DNA of 35,015 bases from Clostridium sp. 26_22 (GCA_001916005.1 MNRP01000051.1:1-35015); one strand, 5' to 3'; shown: positions 25,583 through 34,279, numbered from the stretch's first letter. The notes: a model not told the origin generated them from the sequence alone. Made by a program: numbers and translations.

Positions 25583-26104
25583 ATGAGTGATACACTAATA
25601 ACAGTAATAGCTATAGCATTAGCAGCAGTATTAATGTTTGTTTTTCCATTAATGACAATGTCTGATAGAACAGATGATGTTTCTCAATTAGCAGTAGAAA
25701 CAACAACAACAGACTTTGTTGATGAGGTAAGAACAACAGGAAAAATCACACCAGACAAATATAACAAATTTATTGAAAACATTGGTTCAACAGGAAATAC
25801 ATATAACGTAGAAATGCAAGTACAAGTTTTAGATGAAAATCCAGGTAAAAAAACACTTACGCTACAATCTGATAAAATAGGAGAAAATGCATATTATTCA
25901 GTTTATACTTCACAAATTGAGGAAGTCTTAAACAATAACAAAAATTATAATTTAAAAGAAGGAGATATGTTCTCAGTAAGTGTTAAAAATACAAACCAAA
26001 CATTAGCACAACAATTAAAGAATTTCTTCTATACTGTAGTTGGAAATGATACATATACAATTGCTGCATCACATGGCGGAATGGTAACAGCAACAGGAAA
26101 ATAA
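25583..26104 (+). CDS. MSD-type small membrane protein 2 (173 aa)
   Basis: This is a close paralogue of the preceding gene across its whole length: MSDTLITVIAIALAAVLMFV at the start, TDFVDEVRTTGKITPDKYNK, the LDENPGKK segment, KIGENAYYSVYTSQIEEVL and QLKNFFYTVVGNDTYTIAAS. The pair arose by tandem duplication. The differences sit mostly in the middle and at the C-terminus, where this copy ends in HGGMVTATGK. RBS AAGGAGG. It has its own promoter upstream and a strong terminator right after, so it may be the highly expressed copy (inference). Confidence 0.65.
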   Translation: MSDTLITVIAIALAAVLMFVFPLMTMSDRTDDVSQLAVETTTTDFVDEVRTTGKITPDKYNKFIENIGSTGNTYNVEMQVQVLDENPGKKTLTLQSDKIGENAYYSVYTSQIEEVLNNNKNYNLKEGDMFSVSVKNTNQTLAQQLKNFFYTVVGNDTYTIAASHGGMVTATGK

Positions 26105-26116
26105 TATAAAATAAAG

Positions 26117-26149
26117 TAGCTTGTAATGTTTATATTACAAGCTATTTTT
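26117..26149 (+). terminator. Intrinsic terminator at the end of the MSD genes
   Basis: TAGCTTGTAAT (26117-26127) pairs perfectly with ATTACAAGCTA (26134-26144) around GTTTAT, followed by TTTTTAAT. Confidence 0.9.
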
Positions 26150-26184
26150 AATAAAAGGTGCATAATAAACGAAAGGAAAAAGAT

Positions 26185-27804
26185 ATGAAAATACAAAGTT
26201 TAGCAATAATGTTTATAATAATAATATTACCAATATCAATGGTGTTAGCGTCATATACACAAAGTAGAGTAACAACAATAAGCTTACAATCAAAATATGA
26301 TTCTAAACTAAAAGATGCAACATATGACGCATTAAAAGCATATCAATTAAATAGTTTAAATGATAATACTTCAGAATATGCAAACTCAAAAATACGTGAT
26401 ATTAAAGCATCAGTAAATACATTTTTTAATTCAATAGCAACAAATTTTAGTACAGCAGGTTATTCAAAAACAACATTACAAAATTATGTACCAGCAGTAG
26501 TGTATACAATGTATGATGGTTATTATATATATTCTCCATATACAAATACATGGGGTACATGGGGAAATATAGAAACAGATCAAATCCCAAATCAATCTTC
26601 AGGAACATATAAAGATGGAGAAACTTTATATGGTCTAAAGCCTTATGTATATTATAGTTGCAGATATAAAAGCGGAGATAATAATGATATAGTAATAACA
26701 TATTCATTAGATAATTACATAGCTATTCAAGGAAAAATTGGAGGTAAAACAGTAAGTAAGTATGGCTATGTGTTAAGCGATATTACTATAGAAAACGACA
26801 ATGAAGTTACATATAAAGGAATAACAATAAATTCGGAAAACGGTTATACAGAAAACGTAATGGTAAATGGAACTGTAGGAACTTATAAATGTATAAAGAA
26901 AAATGGAACAAAATATTATTGGGATGATAATAGTAGAAGTGCATTTTCAGCTCTTAATGGAAAAAGAATAGAACAAAGTGGAATATCAATAGATGAATTT
27001 ACAAATAATAAAAATGCAATAAATTATTTTAAAGAAGCAAAAGAAATGATGGATTATATAAAGAACACACCATTTCTTAGTGAATTATCAACCAACAATA
27101 TTGTTGATATAAACACAGGAGCAAGCTACTCAAATACACAAGATAATCCATACCAATCTATTAATAAAATTTTTGATTTTACAAATATAGAAAATAAAGA
27201 TTCAAATTTTAATACACATAGAAGAGATGTTATAAAATATTCAATAGAAAGAAATTTATCAATAGCAATATCAAATTATAATAATTATTCAGGAGCTAGT
27301 GTAAACTTCCAAATGCCAAAACTAAAAGAAACAGACTGGGATGTTATAATGGACAATATATCAATAATAAGCTTTTTACAAGGATTAAGCATTGGTGGAA
27401 AATTATATAATGGTTATTCAGTAATAAGTAATACGAAAAATTCAGATGTTGTAGCAGAAGATTCAATATATATAAAAATTAATAAAAATTATGGAAATGA
27501 AATATACAAAGTTACAGAAAATGGTTTAAATACTACAAATGCTATTGGAGTATTTAATATAAATTTAGAAAGAAAATCAGGAGAAGGCTCATCAGGAGCA
27601 ACACAGTATTATTTTCCAATAACAGGAGATTTATCATATGATTCAATTATAGAACAAAGAGATATTAGTGATAAATATAATGGAAATATATATGATTATT
27701 TAGATGTAAACAAAAATCCTGAAAACGAAGATTTAGCAAAAGTATACTACACAGCTTTAGCACGTGAAAGATATGGAATGTATAGACCCAAAATAGAAAT
27801 ATAA
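26185..27804 (+). CDS. Large single-helix surface-like protein of the Tad-like locus (539 aa)
   Basis: The start is ATG 26185 (GAAAGGAAAAA just upstream); an ATG at 26158 has no RBS. The protein begins MKIQSLAIMFIIIILPISMV, an N-terminal membrane helix, then LASYTQSRVTTISLQSKYDS and LKDATYDALKAYQLNS, a helical segment reminiscent of the N-terminus of TadG-like Tad proteins. The remaining 450 residues are Tyr/Asn/Ser-rich and probably beta-rich (for example TMYDGYYIYSPYTN and GTWGTW-like sequence near 135-145), with no recognised domain. A tip adhesin or minor pilin role fits its size and position but is inference. It lies after the terminator at 26117, with another terminator downstream. No clear promoter was found in the short gap. 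Confidence 0.65.
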   Translation: MKIQSLAIMFIIIILPISMVLASYTQSRVTTISLQSKYDSKLKDATYDALKAYQLNSLNDNTSEYANSKIRDIKASVNTFFNSIATNFSTAGYSKTTLQNYVPAVVYTMYDGYYIYSPYTNTWGTWGNIETDQIPNQSSGTYKDGETLYGLKPYVYYSCRYKSGDNNDIVITYSLDNYIAIQGKIGGKTVSKYGYVLSDITIENDNEVTYKGITINSENGYTENVMVNGTVGTYKCIKKNGTKYYWDDNSRSAFSALNGKRIEQSGISIDEFTNNKNAINYFKEAKEMMDYIKNTPFLSELSTNNIVDINTGASYSNTQDNPYQSINKIFDFTNIENKDSNFNTHRRDVIKYSIERNLSIAISNYNNYSGASVNFQMPKLKETDWDVIMDNISIISFLQGLSIGGKLYNGYSVISNTKNSDVVAEDSIYIKINKNYGNEIYKVTENGLNTTNAIGVFNINLERKSGEGSSGATQYYFPITGDLSYDSIIEQRDISDKYNGNIYDYLDVNKNPENEDLAKVYYTALARERYGMYRPKIEI

Positions 27805-27811
27805 TAAAGTC

Positions 27812-27851
27812 AAAGAAACAAATTAAAATTTTCAAATTTGTTTCTTTTTTT
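27812..27851 (+). terminator. Intrinsic terminator after the 539-aa gene
   Basis: AAAGAAACAAATT (27812-27824) pairs with AATTTGTTTCTTT (27835-27847), running into more T residues. Confidence 0.88.
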
Positions 27852-27934
27852 ATGCTGAAAATATACATATAACCAAGGAATAAAAAAATGTAAAAAGTGA
27901 ATAATAAAATTAAATAAACAAAAAGGAGAAAACT

Positions 27935-29176
27935 TTGAAAAAATTTAATTTTATTAAAAAAATATTAATTATTTCACTTTTACTAGTAATATATGTTTAT
28001 GTAATTGCAATACAAGCAATTCCAGACAGTATAGTAATTTTTGAAGGAGAGAATATAGGATTAAAAACAATGCTTGGTTTAACTGCAAACTTAACTGAAC
28101 AAAACAAAGTAATAGAAACATTATCAAACAATCAAACAAATACAATAAATGAAACAGGAAAAGCTACAGTAAAATTAAGCTTATTTGAAAAAGTATTTGT
28201 CAAAAATGTAGATGTAGATGTATTACCAAAAACAACAGTAATTCCAGTAGGAAGTGTAGCAGGAATAAAATTATATACAAATGGAGTTTTAGTTGTAGGA
28301 ATGTCAGAAATAGAGGGAATGGACAACAAAAAATATAAACCTTATGAAAATACAGGAATAGAAGAAGGAGATACAATAGTTGCAATTAATGACAAAGAAA
28401 TAATATCAACAGAAGATTTAGTTAATAAAGTAAACAAATCAAAAGGAGAAAAATTAAAAATAAACTTTAGACATGATGAGAATGTAAAAGAATGTTCAAT
28501 AGAGCCTGTTCAAACAAGTACAAATGAATACAAATTAGGATTATGGGTAAGAGACAGTGAAGCAGGAGTTGGAACAGTATCATTTTATGAACCATCAACA
28601 AAATCATTTGGAGCGCTAGGTCATGGAATTACAGATATGGACACAGAGCAACTTATAAACATATCATCTGGAGAATTTATTACAACAAAAATATTAAATA
28701 TTGTAAAAGGGGAAAGTGGAAATCCTGGAAGAATACAAGGAACTATTGATAATCAAAAAAATATAGGAATAATTTCAAAAAATACAAAATTTGGAGTATA
28801 TGGAAAAGTTGACAATTTATCATCTTTAAAAATAGATACTTCAAAAGAGATGGAAGTAGCATTGAGAGATGAAATAAAAACAGGAAAAGCAACAATTATG
28901 TGCAGTGTAGAAAATGATAAAATTGAAGAGTATGAAATAGAAATTGAAAAAATATATAAAGAAAATAATTATGATAATAAGAGTATGTTAATAAAAATCA
29001 CAGACAAAAGATTACTTGATAAAACTGGAGGGATTATTCAAGGAATGAGTGGTTCACCAATTATACAAAATGGAAAATTTGTGGGAGCTGTAACCCATGT
29101 GTTGGTTAATAATCCAACAGAGGGATATGGAGTTTTTGGAGATATAATGATTAAAGAGATGAAAAAAGTAGAATAA
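27935..29176 (+). CDS. spoIVB: SpoIVB-type spore signalling serine peptidase (S55)
   Basis: The 413-residue protein starts at TTG 27935 (AAAAGGAGAA 5 nt upstream). It has an N-terminal membrane helix (about 9-30), a PDZ domain (about 105-205, including GIEEGDTIVAINDKEI) and the S55 peptidase domain with GHGITDMDTEQ (H230) and GIIQGMSGSPIIQNGKFVGA (S374). TETHVLVNNP-like sequence then closes the domain, read here as THVLVNNPTEGYGVF. In sporulating Firmicutes SpoIVB is secreted from the forespore and triggers pro-sigma-K processing or related steps. With the SASP gene it shows that this organism sporulates. No convincing sigma-G promoter was found in the 80-nt leader. Confidence 0.95.
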   Translation: MKKFNFIKKILIISLLLVIYVYVIAIQAIPDSIVIFEGENIGLKTMLGLTANLTEQNKVIETLSNNQTNTINETGKATVKLSLFEKVFVKNVDVDVLPKTTVIPVGSVAGIKLYTNGVLVVGMSEIEGMDNKKYKPYENTGIEEGDTIVAINDKEIISTEDLVNKVNKSKGEKLKINFRHDENVKECSIEPVQTSTNEYKLGLWVRDSEAGVGTVSFYEPSTKSFGALGHGITDMDTEQLINISSGEFITTKILNIVKGESGNPGRIQGTIDNQKNIGIISKNTKFGVYGKVDNLSSLKIDTSKEMEVALRDEIKTGKATIMCSVENDKIEEYEIEIEKIYKENNYDNKSMLIKITDKRLLDKTGGIIQGMSGSPIIQNGKFVGAVTHVLVNNPTEGYGVFGDIMIKEMKKVE

Positions 29177-29210
29177 AATTTGAAGTTAAAAAATATATAA
29201 TTATAATTTT

Positions 29211-29234
29211 AATCCCGTCGAATTCGACGGGATT
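29211..29234. terminator. Perfect 24-nt GC-rich palindrome between spoIVB and murC
   Basis: Arms AATCCCGTCGAA and TTCGACGGGATT form an uninterrupted perfect palindrome in very AT-rich surroundings, between two convergent genes. It is most simply a shared bidirectional terminator, although the T-tracts on both sides are weak. An operator is less likely. Confidence 0.7.
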
Positions 29235-29252
29235 AGAAATTTATCATTTATA

Positions 29253-30635
29253 TTATTTTTCTAAAAGCATAGGACCTATCTGAGTAACAGTTCCAGCTCC
29301 TAAAGTCATAACAATATCATTTTCTTTAACATTTTCTTTTAAATAAGACACGCACTCATTAAAATCAGGAATATATTTTGCATCTTTTCCTAATTCCTTA
29401 ATTTTATTAACCAAATCTAGAGAAGATATATTGTAAGTATTAGTTTCTCTAGCCGCATAAATATCTAAAACAATTATATTATCAAAATTAATTAAAGCAT
29501 TAGCAAAATCATCTAATAGATTTTTTGTTCTGCTATAAGTATGTGGTTGGAAAACAACCCAAGATTTATTATACTTCTTTTCTTGCATAGCTTTTGCAAC
29601 AGCTTTTACTTCTGTTGGATGATGACCATAATCATCATATATGCTAGCACCATTAACTTTTCCTTTAAATTCAAATCTTCTATCAGCTCCCGTAAATTTA
29701 GAAAGAGCATTTTCAATAGATTTTTTGTCAATTCCATAATAATCACATAAACAAGTACATGCTAAAGCATTTAAAATGTTATGTTTTCCAGGAACAGATA
29801 ATTTTATAGTACAATAAAATTCATTATTTTTAAATACATCAAAGCTAGGAAAGCCATCATTATCAAAACTAATATTATCTGCATAAAAATTAGTATCTTT
29901 ATTATTAATTCCGTATTTTATTATATTACATTTTGTATATTGAGGTAGGTCTAAGCAATTTCTATCATCACCATTAATAACTAAAAGACCATCATCTGGT
30001 AAAAGTTTAACATATTTAACAAATGCATTTTTTATATTTTCAAAAGTTTTAAAATAATCTAAGTGATCATTATCAATATTTAAAATGATTTCTGCTTTTG
30101 GAGAAAATTTAAGAAAACTTTCAACATATTCACAAGCTTCTATAATAAAATGTTCACTAGTTCCAACTCTATAATTTCCATCTAATTGTTTTAAAACAGC
30201 ACCAACTTGAATGCTAGGATCTTGTAATGCTTCTAAGAAACAAAGAGCAACCATTGAAGTAGTAGTTGTTTTTCCATGTGTTCCAGAAATACAAATTGTA
30301 TCTTTAAAACATCTTGTCAATTCACCTAAAAAGTCAGCTCTTTCAATTGTAGGAATATTTAGTCTTTTTGCTTCTAAAATTTCAGGGTCATCTTGTTTAA
30401 TTGCAGCTGTATAAATTACAACATCAGAAGAAGCAATATCGGCTAAATCATGACCAATAACTACTTTAATTCCCATAGAAATTAATTTATCAGTATTTAC
30501 AGAAGAACTTCTATCAGAACCTGTAACAGTAAATCCCCAATTTGATAGAATAGCTGCAATTCCGCTCATACTAACTCCACCAATTCCTATCATATGTATA
30601 TTTTTATATTTTTTTATATTCTCTATATTTGGCAT
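29253..30635 (-). CDS. murC: UDP-N-acetylmuramate--L-alanine ligase
   Basis: The 460-residue Mur ligase has an N-terminal domain starting near HMIGIGGVSMSGIAAILSNW (dinucleotide-fold signature), the ATP loop SGTHGKTTTTSMVAL, the central IDNDHLDYF motif, and the C-terminal domain with GADRRFEFKG, DDYGHHPTEVKA and FQPHTYSRTKNL. It adds L-Ala to UDP-MurNAc in the cytosol, the first peptide step of peptidoglycan synthesis. ATG 30635 is preceded by TAGGAGTGA, and a TTGAAT-17-TATAAT promoter lies upstream. It is divergent from spoVG. No other mur or division gene lies beside it, so here it is a single-gene unit. Confidence 0.97.
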   Translation of the reverse strand: MPNIENIKKYKNIHMIGIGGVSMSGIAAILSNWGFTVTGSDRSSSVNTDKLISMGIKVVIGHDLADIASSDVVIYTAAIKQDDPEILEAKRLNIPTIERADFLGELTRCFKDTICISGTHGKTTTTSMVALCFLEALQDPSIQVGAVLKQLDGNYRVGTSEHFIIEACEYVESFLKFSPKAEIILNIDNDHLDYFKTFENIKNAFVKYVKLLPDDGLLVINGDDRNCLDLPQYTKCNIIKYGINNKDTNFYADNISFDNDGFPSFDVFKNNEFYCTIKLSVPGKHNILNALACTCLCDYYGIDKKSIENALSKFTGADRRFEFKGKVNGASIYDDYGHHPTEVKAVAKAMQEKKYNKSWVVFQPHTYSRTKNLLDDFANALINFDNIIVLDIYAARETNTYNISSLDLVNKIKELGKDAKYIPDFNECVSYLKENVKENDIVMTLGAGTVTQIGPMLLEK

Positions 30636-30673
30636 ATATAGTCACTCCTAATTAATTTATTTTTAACAGATAG

Positions 30674-30702
30674 ATTATATAATTATATTGCATAAAATTC
30701 AA
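30674..30702 (-). promoter_or_regulatory. murC promoter, sigma-A type
   Basis: On the reverse strand TTGAAT (30697-30702) and TATAAT (30674-30679) are spaced exactly 17 nt, about 40 nt upstream of the murC start. Confidence 0.75.
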
Positions 30703-30703
30703 G

Positions 30704-30748
30704 GGTTTGTAACATATTTATTAACAAAAAATAAGAATATTACAAACC
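30704..30748. repeat. Long imperfect inverted repeat in the murC-spoVG gap
   Basis: GGTTTGTAA (30704-30712) and TTACAAACC (30740-30748) are perfect arms, and the inner bases (ATATTTATT against AATAAGAATAT) continue the pairing with mismatches. It lies immediately beside the murC -35 box, so a shared operator or structured leader is possible. Confidence 0.5.
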
Positions 30749-30793
30749 GCAAATAACTTTTATAAAAAATTTATAAAAATTTTGTAAAAAAAA

Positions 30794-30820
30794 GAAGGAA
30801 AAAAATTTTTTATGGAGAAT
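30794..30820 (+). promoter_or_regulatory. Sigma-H-like promoter of spoVG
   Basis: GAAGGAAAA (30794-30802), 11 nt, then GGAGAAT (30814-30820) fits the sigma-H pattern RNAGGAWWW...RNNGAAT. spoVG of Bacillus is a classic sigma-H gene, so match and context agree. Confidence 0.7.
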
Positions 30821-30899
30821 ATTAAAAATAGTACATAAGATTAAATTGATAAATTAATATGTACAAAATATTTAAAACTTAAGGAAGGCGGTGCACACA

Positions 30900-31177
30900 A
30901 TGCAAATTACAGACGTACGTTTAAGAAAAGTTAATTCAGAGAACAGAATGAAAGCTGTTGCTTCTGTAACATTCGATAACGAATTCGCAGTTCACGATAT
31001 CAAAGTTATCGAAAGCCAAAATGGATTATTCATAGCTATGCCTAGCAGAAAAACTCCAAACGGAGAATTCAAATCAAAGATATAGCTCATCCAATCAATG
31101 CTGAAACAAGAGAGAAAATTCAAAAAGCAATTTTAGATGCTTACAATGCTCCAGAAACAGAAGAATCAGCAGAATAA
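30900..31177 (+). pseudogene. spoVG: SpoVG RNA/DNA-binding regulator, frameshifted by a 5-nt tandem duplication
   Basis: The start MQITDVRLRKV (ATG 30900, after AAGGAAGGCGGTG) and the sequence up to PSRKTPNGEFK match SpoVG closely. The frame then runs into a stop at 31083-31085. The rest, DIAHPINAETREKIQKAILD plus AYNAPETEESAE, lies in another frame to 31177. TCAAA occurs twice head to tail at 31069-31078; removing one copy restores GEFKDIAHPIN and a 90-residue protein of normal size. SpoVG is a site-specific nucleic-acid-binding regulator of sporulation and cell division. The truncated 60-odd-residue product would lack the conserved C-terminal DNA-contact region. The exact unit duplication looks like replication slippage rather than a homopolymer reading error. 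Confidence 0.92.
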
Positions 31178-31186
31178 TTATAAACA

Positions 31187-31224
31187 AAAAAAGATTAGAA
31201 GTTTTAAAGCTTCTAATCTTTTTT
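31187..31224. terminator. Bidirectional terminator between spoVG and the ATPase gene
   Basis: AAAAAAGATTAGAAG (31187-31201) pairs perfectly with CTTCTAATCTTTTTT (31210-31224). T-tracts on both strands make it suitable for both convergent genes. Confidence 0.92.
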
Positions 31225-33833
31225 ATATCCATTCTTTATATTTTTTAATATAGAATTTTTTTGCAAACAAAGCAACAAAACAATATAAAATTGGAACAAT
31301 TATGATAATACTTAAATAACTAAAAGGAATAGAAACAAGACCTATTATATGCCCTAAAAATGTAAATGGTACAATAATTGCAATAATACTTAAAATAATA
31401 GATGAGGCATATACAATTTTATTTGCATTACTTTCTATAAATGGAATTTTAGAAGTTCTAATTATATGCATTCCAACAAGGTTAGAAACTACACCATATG
31501 AAAACCAAATTGTTTGGAAAATAGAAGCTTCTCTAATTCCAAGTATAAACCAGATTGAAGCAAAAACAATCATATCAAAAATTGAACTTAAAGGCCCCAT
31601 AAATAACATGAAATGCTTCAAACTATTAATATTCCATTTTTTAGGTTCTTTTAAATATTCTATATCAACATTATCAAAAGGCAAAGTTAATTGACCAATA
31701 TCATATAATAAACTTTGAACCAATAATTGTATTGGTGTTATAGGTAAAAATGGAAGAAGTACACTTGCAATTATAACTGAAGTTACTTCACCAAAATTAA
31801 AACTTACAGCAAGTTTGATATATTTCATAAGATTTACAAAAGTACGTCTACCGTTCAGTTACACCATCTAATAAAACATTTAAATCTTTTTCTAAAAGAA
31901 TTATATCAGCTGATTCTTTTGCAATATCAACAGCTGTATCTACTGAAATTCCAACATCAGAATTTATAAGAGAAGGACTATCATTTATGCCATCTCCCAT
32001 AAAACCAACAATATTTCCATCTTCTTTTAAAAGTCTTACAATTCTAGCTTTTTGAATAGGAGAAAGTTTTGCAAAAATATTAGTTTTTCTTAAAAGCCTT
32101 AGAACAGCTTGGTCAGAAAGCTTATCAATATCATTTCCAAGTACAATCTTTTTAGAATTTATATTAACTTTATTACAAATGCATCTTGTAACATCTGCAT
32201 TATCACCAGTTAAAACGATAACTCTGATACCATAATTATTTAATTTTTCAATTGCAATTTTTGCACTTTCCTTAGGAGGGTCAAGAAATCCTATAAAACC
32301 AATTAAAACCATATCTTTTTCTGAACTTACATCAAAAACAGCATCATTACGTACATCATTTTTTTGACACACAGCCACAACCCTTAAACCATCTTTATTT
32401 AAATCTTTACTAATTTTTTTAATATTATCTTTAATATCTTTTGTAATTTTAGAAACAGTACCTTTATAATCAACCATAGTGCAAATACTCAAAATTTCTT
32501 CAACAGCTCCTTTAGTAATCATTTGCAGTTTATTATTTTCATCAGACACTATAACAGACAAACGTCTACGAGAAAAATCAAAAGGAATTTCATCAATCTT
32601 CTTATAATTATTTGCAATAACATCAATATTATTTTCTTTACCACGAGCAATTACTGCCTCATCAATATTACCTTTTAAACCAGTTTGAAAATATGAATTT
32701 AAAAATGCGTGCTTTAGAACTCTAATATCTTCATCACCATTTATATCAAGATATTTCTCAAGAACAATTTTATCTTCTGTTAAAGTTCCTGTTTTATCAG
32801 TACATAAAATATTCATTGCCCCAAAACTTTGAATTGAATCCAAAGACTTTACAATGGTTTTCTTTTTAGACATTTTAACAGCACCTTTAGACAAGCTAGA
32901 AGACAATATAACAGGAAGTAAAAGGGGAGTTATACCGATAGCAATTGCAACGGCAAAAGTAAAAGCAGTTAAAGTTTCGTGTTTCCAAGCTGTTAAAATA
33001 AAAACAATAGGTATCATTATCAACATAAATTTAATTAACAATTTACTAATTCCATGAACTCCTTTTTGAAAAGCAGTTCGAGGTTTACTATTTGTTAAAG
33101 TATGAGCAATCTTTCCAAAGTAAGTATCATCAGCAATTTTAATAACAACACCTTTAGCGGATCCACTAATAACATTAGTACCCATAAAACATATTGTATC
33201 TAAATATGTTATAGAATTAATATTATTATCGTTTAACTCGGAATTTACAGACTTCTTTACCGCATCAGATTCACCAGTCAAAGAAGACTGACCAACATAT
33301 AAATCTTTAGCTTCTATAATTCTTAAATCAGCAGGAATCATAGAACCACTAGACAGCAAAACCACATCACCAATAGTAATATTATGAATAGGAATTTTTA
33401 TATCTTGACCATCTCGTAATACCAAAGTAGTAGTACCAACAAGCTCTTTAAGTTTTTCAGCAGCTTTATTCGAACGAAATTCTTCAAAAAATTCTAAAAG
33501 AGTACTAGCAATAACCAAAACCAAAATAACAATTATATTTGCATAGCTTGGAGTTTCTGGAATAACAACATCTGTATAAAATAAAACCAGAGATATTCCT
33601 AATAAAATAGTATTAAAAGAACTAAAAAGACTTTCAAAAAAATAATTATACCACTTTTTAGGTTTTGACTGGCTAACTTGATTCACTCCATTTTTGGCTA
33701 TCATCTCTTGAGCTTCTTGAGAAGATAAACCATTTTCATTAAAATTATATTTTGATAAGAAATCATCTTTGGAAAGTATACATTGATTTCCATACATTTC
33801 TTTTATATTTAATTCTTCTTTTAATTTTGGCAT
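31223..33833 (-). pseudogene. mgtA: MgtA-type magnesium-transporting P-type ATPase, one frameshift
   Basis: The start is ATG 33833 (AAGGATG upstream; a more distal in-frame ATG at 33869 falls in a repeat element). Residues 1-661 include the phosphorylation motif ILCTDKTGTLTEDKI, TGES (SSLTGESDAVKK), the hinge VLTGDNADVTR and GFMGDGINDSPSLINSDVG. The frame ends at VLLDGVTER*, and the remainder (GRRTFVNLMKYIKLAV, then FNFGEVTSVIIASVL onward, to 31223) is in another frame. One extra base near 31856 (GAA-C-GGT on the coding strand) accounts for it. The joined product is about 869 residues, normal for type IIIB (MgtA/MgtB) ATPases that import Mg2+ with about ten membrane helices. Unless corrected, the last six helices would be lost. 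Confidence 0.9.
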
Positions 33834-33852
33834 AGTATCATCCTTTTTTTTG

Positions 33853-33891
33853 CTGTCAAATGGTGTCAAATAGGACGGACTTTTTTGACAG
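33853..33891. repeat. Dispersed palindromic element in the mgtA leader
   Basis: CTGTCAAA (33853-33860) and TTTGACAG (33884-33891) pair at the ends. Inside, 33864-33890 (TGTCAAATAGGACGGAC, then TTTTTTGACA) is nearly the same as arms of the elements at 1653-1677 and 9591-9616. It lies just upstream of the mgtA start on the transcribed side. Confidence 0.75.
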
Positions 33892-33941
33892 ATTATTTTT
33901 TATTAGTATAACCAAAAAATTAAAATAAATATAAAAATGCA

Positions 33942-33970
33942 TTGATATTTTTTAAAAATTATAGTAAAAT
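33942..33970 (+). promoter_or_regulatory. Promoter of the MNT/HEPN operon
   Basis: TTGATA (33942-33947) and TAAAAT (33965-33970) are spaced 17 nt and end about 20 nt before the ATG. Confidence 0.65.
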
Positions 33971-33991
33971 CAAAATAAATTAGGGGGAATT

Positions 33992-34279
33992 ATGAAGTTT
34001 GGATTAAATGAAGAAATATTTAATAAAATAGAAGAAATAGTAAAAGAAAATAGGAAATATAAATTTAAAATATTTGGTTCAAGAGCGAAGGGAACATATA
34101 AAAATGCGTCAGATATTGATATAGCTGTATTTAAAAATGTTTCAAAAGAAGATGAATATAAAATAAGAAATCAATTTGATTTATTAGATATTATTTATAA
34201 AATTGATTTAGTTTTTGTTGATAAAAATCTAAAAAAGGAATTTTTAGAAGAAATAATGAAGGAGGGAATGGATATATAA
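33992..34279 (+). CDS. MNT-type minimal nucleotidyltransferase (HI0073/MntA-like)
   Basis: The 95-residue protein has the nucleotidyltransferase core FGSRAKG (from residue 28), followed by SDIDIAV with the metal-binding D41 and D43. The downstream third-Asp region is KIDLVFVD. The size and motif fit the MNT antitoxin-type proteins that pair with HEPN partners and can modify them (adenylylation in characterised cases). RBS AGGGGGA close to ATG. The stop overlaps the start of the next gene (TAATG), so the two are translationally coupled. Similar pairs are called HI0073/HI0074. Confidence 0.9.
   Translation: MKFGLNEEIFNKIEEIVKENRKYKFKIFGSRAKGTYKNASDIDIAVFKNVSKEDEYKIRNQFDLLDIIYKIDLVFVDKNLKKEFLEEIMKEGMDI

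Noticed and set aside
22208..26104. Tandem similar genes considered as a possible CRISPR or repeat array
   Set aside because: The repeats are whole coding genes with their own RBS and differing sequences; there are no short repeats with unique spacers.
31223..31828. Independent membrane protein starting at the ATG at 31828
   Set aside because: It has no RBS and continues the MgtA C-terminal transmembrane part; it is the downstream piece of a frameshifted gene.
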